Below are positions 63,301 to 64,000 of a stretch of DNA of 64,000 bases, piece after piece. The notes beneath the pieces were generated by a model. That model made no database searches, was not told where the DNA came from, and saw only the letters and a list, made by a program, of their open reading frames with translations. This stretch comes from Nannocystis sp. (GTDB lineage Bacteria > Myxococcota_A > Polyangia > Nannocystales > Nannocystaceae): positions 62,001 through 126,000 of the forward strand of contig JADJRG010000023.1 of NCBI GenBank assembly GCA_016712315.1, given 5' to 3'. A program made the translations under genes and the position numbers. Within the stretch, counting starts at the first letter, position 1. Each line of letters begins with the position of its first letter.

Positions 63301-64000
63301 ATGTCTCGCCTCTGCGCCACCTTGGCAGCTCTCATCGGCTTCTCGCAGCTCGGCTGCTCCGCCATTCTCAACCCTGAGAACTCCGACGAGGTCCTCCGCT
63401 GCGGCAACGCCGACGACTGCCTCGAGTTTGAGGAGATCGCCGCTGTTGTCGGCGACAAGCGCACCCAAGCGACCTGCGCCGCGCCTGGTGGGGATGGCAG
63501 CGGCGACTTCACCGAGGCCAAAGAGAACCAGGTCTGCTCGGTCACCGACTTCCAGCTCTCATGCGCCATCAAGTCGTACGGCGGCGACGAGAGCACCGGC
63601 AACGCGCAGTCGAACCGTATCTACGTCCAGACCTTCACCGAGGCGATCAACAAGGCTGGCCTCTACATCCCCTGCGCCGAGGATCGCCGCGGCAGCCGCG
63701 GCTGCAAGGCCAAGCTCGACAGCACCTGCGACGCAGGCCTCAGCCTCAACGCCTTCGGCGCCTGCGACGTCGCCAACCCTGAGGCCCCTGCCGTCGAGCC
63801 CACCCCGGATCTCAAGGCCCTCGACGTCCGCGACCAGTTCTGCCGCTCCTATTTCTGGGACGACGACTTCGTCTGCGCCAGCAGCGGCACCAGCAACTAC
63901 CTCTGCAAGCGCTGCGACCCAGCCGCTCCGATCGGCCAAGGCGGCTGCGCCCAGCTCTACTTTGGCGGCGCCCCTCCACCGTCTACACCGACCACGGCGA
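63301..64000 (+). CDS. Cys-rich lipoprotein (C-terminus off window)
   Basis: The frame from the ATG at 63301 is open to the window edge (233 codons). MSRLCATLAALIGFSQLGC is a likely lipoprotein signal. The mature part has about 18 cysteines (LRCGNADDCLEFEEI, CAEDRRGSRGCKAKLDSTC, YLCKRCDPAAPIGQGGCAQL) and a Pro/Thr run at the edge. It starts 26 bases after the histidine kinase stop and may be co-transcribed. Function is unknown. Confidence 0.75.
   Translation, partial: MSRLCATLAALIGFSQLGCSAILNPENSDEVLRCGNADDCLEFEEIAAVVGDKRTQATCAAPGGDGSGDFTEAKENQVCSVTDFQLSCAIKSYGGDESTGNAQSNRIYVQTFTEAINKAGLYIPCAEDRRGSRGCKAKLDSTCDAGLSLNAFGACDVANPEAPAVEPTPDLKALDVRDQFCRSYFWDDDFVCASSGTSNYLCKRCDPAAPIGQGGCAQLYFGGAPPPSTPTTA

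Overview
The window is about 70% G+C and looks like chromosome of a myxobacterium, most likely of the Nannocystaceae. The signs are lipoproteins whose lipobox is followed by Thr/Ser-rich linkers, DUF4215 Cys-rich repeats, a thermolysin-like protease with a MYXO-CTERM tail, FG-GAP surface lipoproteins, Pkn-type Ser/Thr kinases and a sigma-54 activator. This assignment is inference from protein style; no rRNA is present.

Layout. 1-5.7 kb is a sulfide/sulfane-sulfur module: SulP permease (partial), type II sulfide:quinone oxidoreductase, two half-size YeeE/YedE-like membrane proteins, persulfide dioxygenase, and a sigma-54 activator lacking a sensor domain. Three -24/-12 promoters drive it and all predict almost leaderless mRNAs. 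5.7-10.4 kb: aminotransferase, a TetR regulator with two DNA-binding heads coupled to a P450, and a VKOR-DsbA fusion. 10.6-34.5 kb: surface lipoproteins, a GH3-like/MerR-TPR operon, an SDR, tRNA-Arg(ACG), leuS, an M19-type dipeptidase, a trypsin-like protease, an IPT protein, the M4 protease and a second P450.

35,277-52,313 is a 17,029-bp integrative element. It sits inside one DUF4215 lipoprotein gene: the 3' part lies at 34,551-35,284 and the 5' part at 52,306-52,902. An 8-bp direct repeat, GTTGCCGT, flanks the element, and removing it restores an in-frame 440-codon gene. A tyrosine recombinase lies at the left end. Inside are two direct copies of a ~3.4-kb module (integrase 5' end, minisatellites, small gene plus Ser/Thr kinase), a KfrA-like HTH/coiled-coil gene beside a 12-copy CTCATGATGCG array, and an unfamiliar cassette (two paralogous small proteins around a 73-aa protein, then a larger ORF and an HExxH protein). 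The cassette promoter carries an A9-G11 tract between -35 and -10, which suggests phase variation.

53-64 kb: a DUF2079 membrane protein, a response regulator-cyclase overlapping a histidine kinase, an AMP-forming acyl ligase, exported proteins, a HAMP histidine kinase and a partial lipoprotein.

Caution: at least eight genes are broken by single-base shifts, several at C/G/A runs. This could be residual long-read error or recent decay, so breaks are noted per gene.
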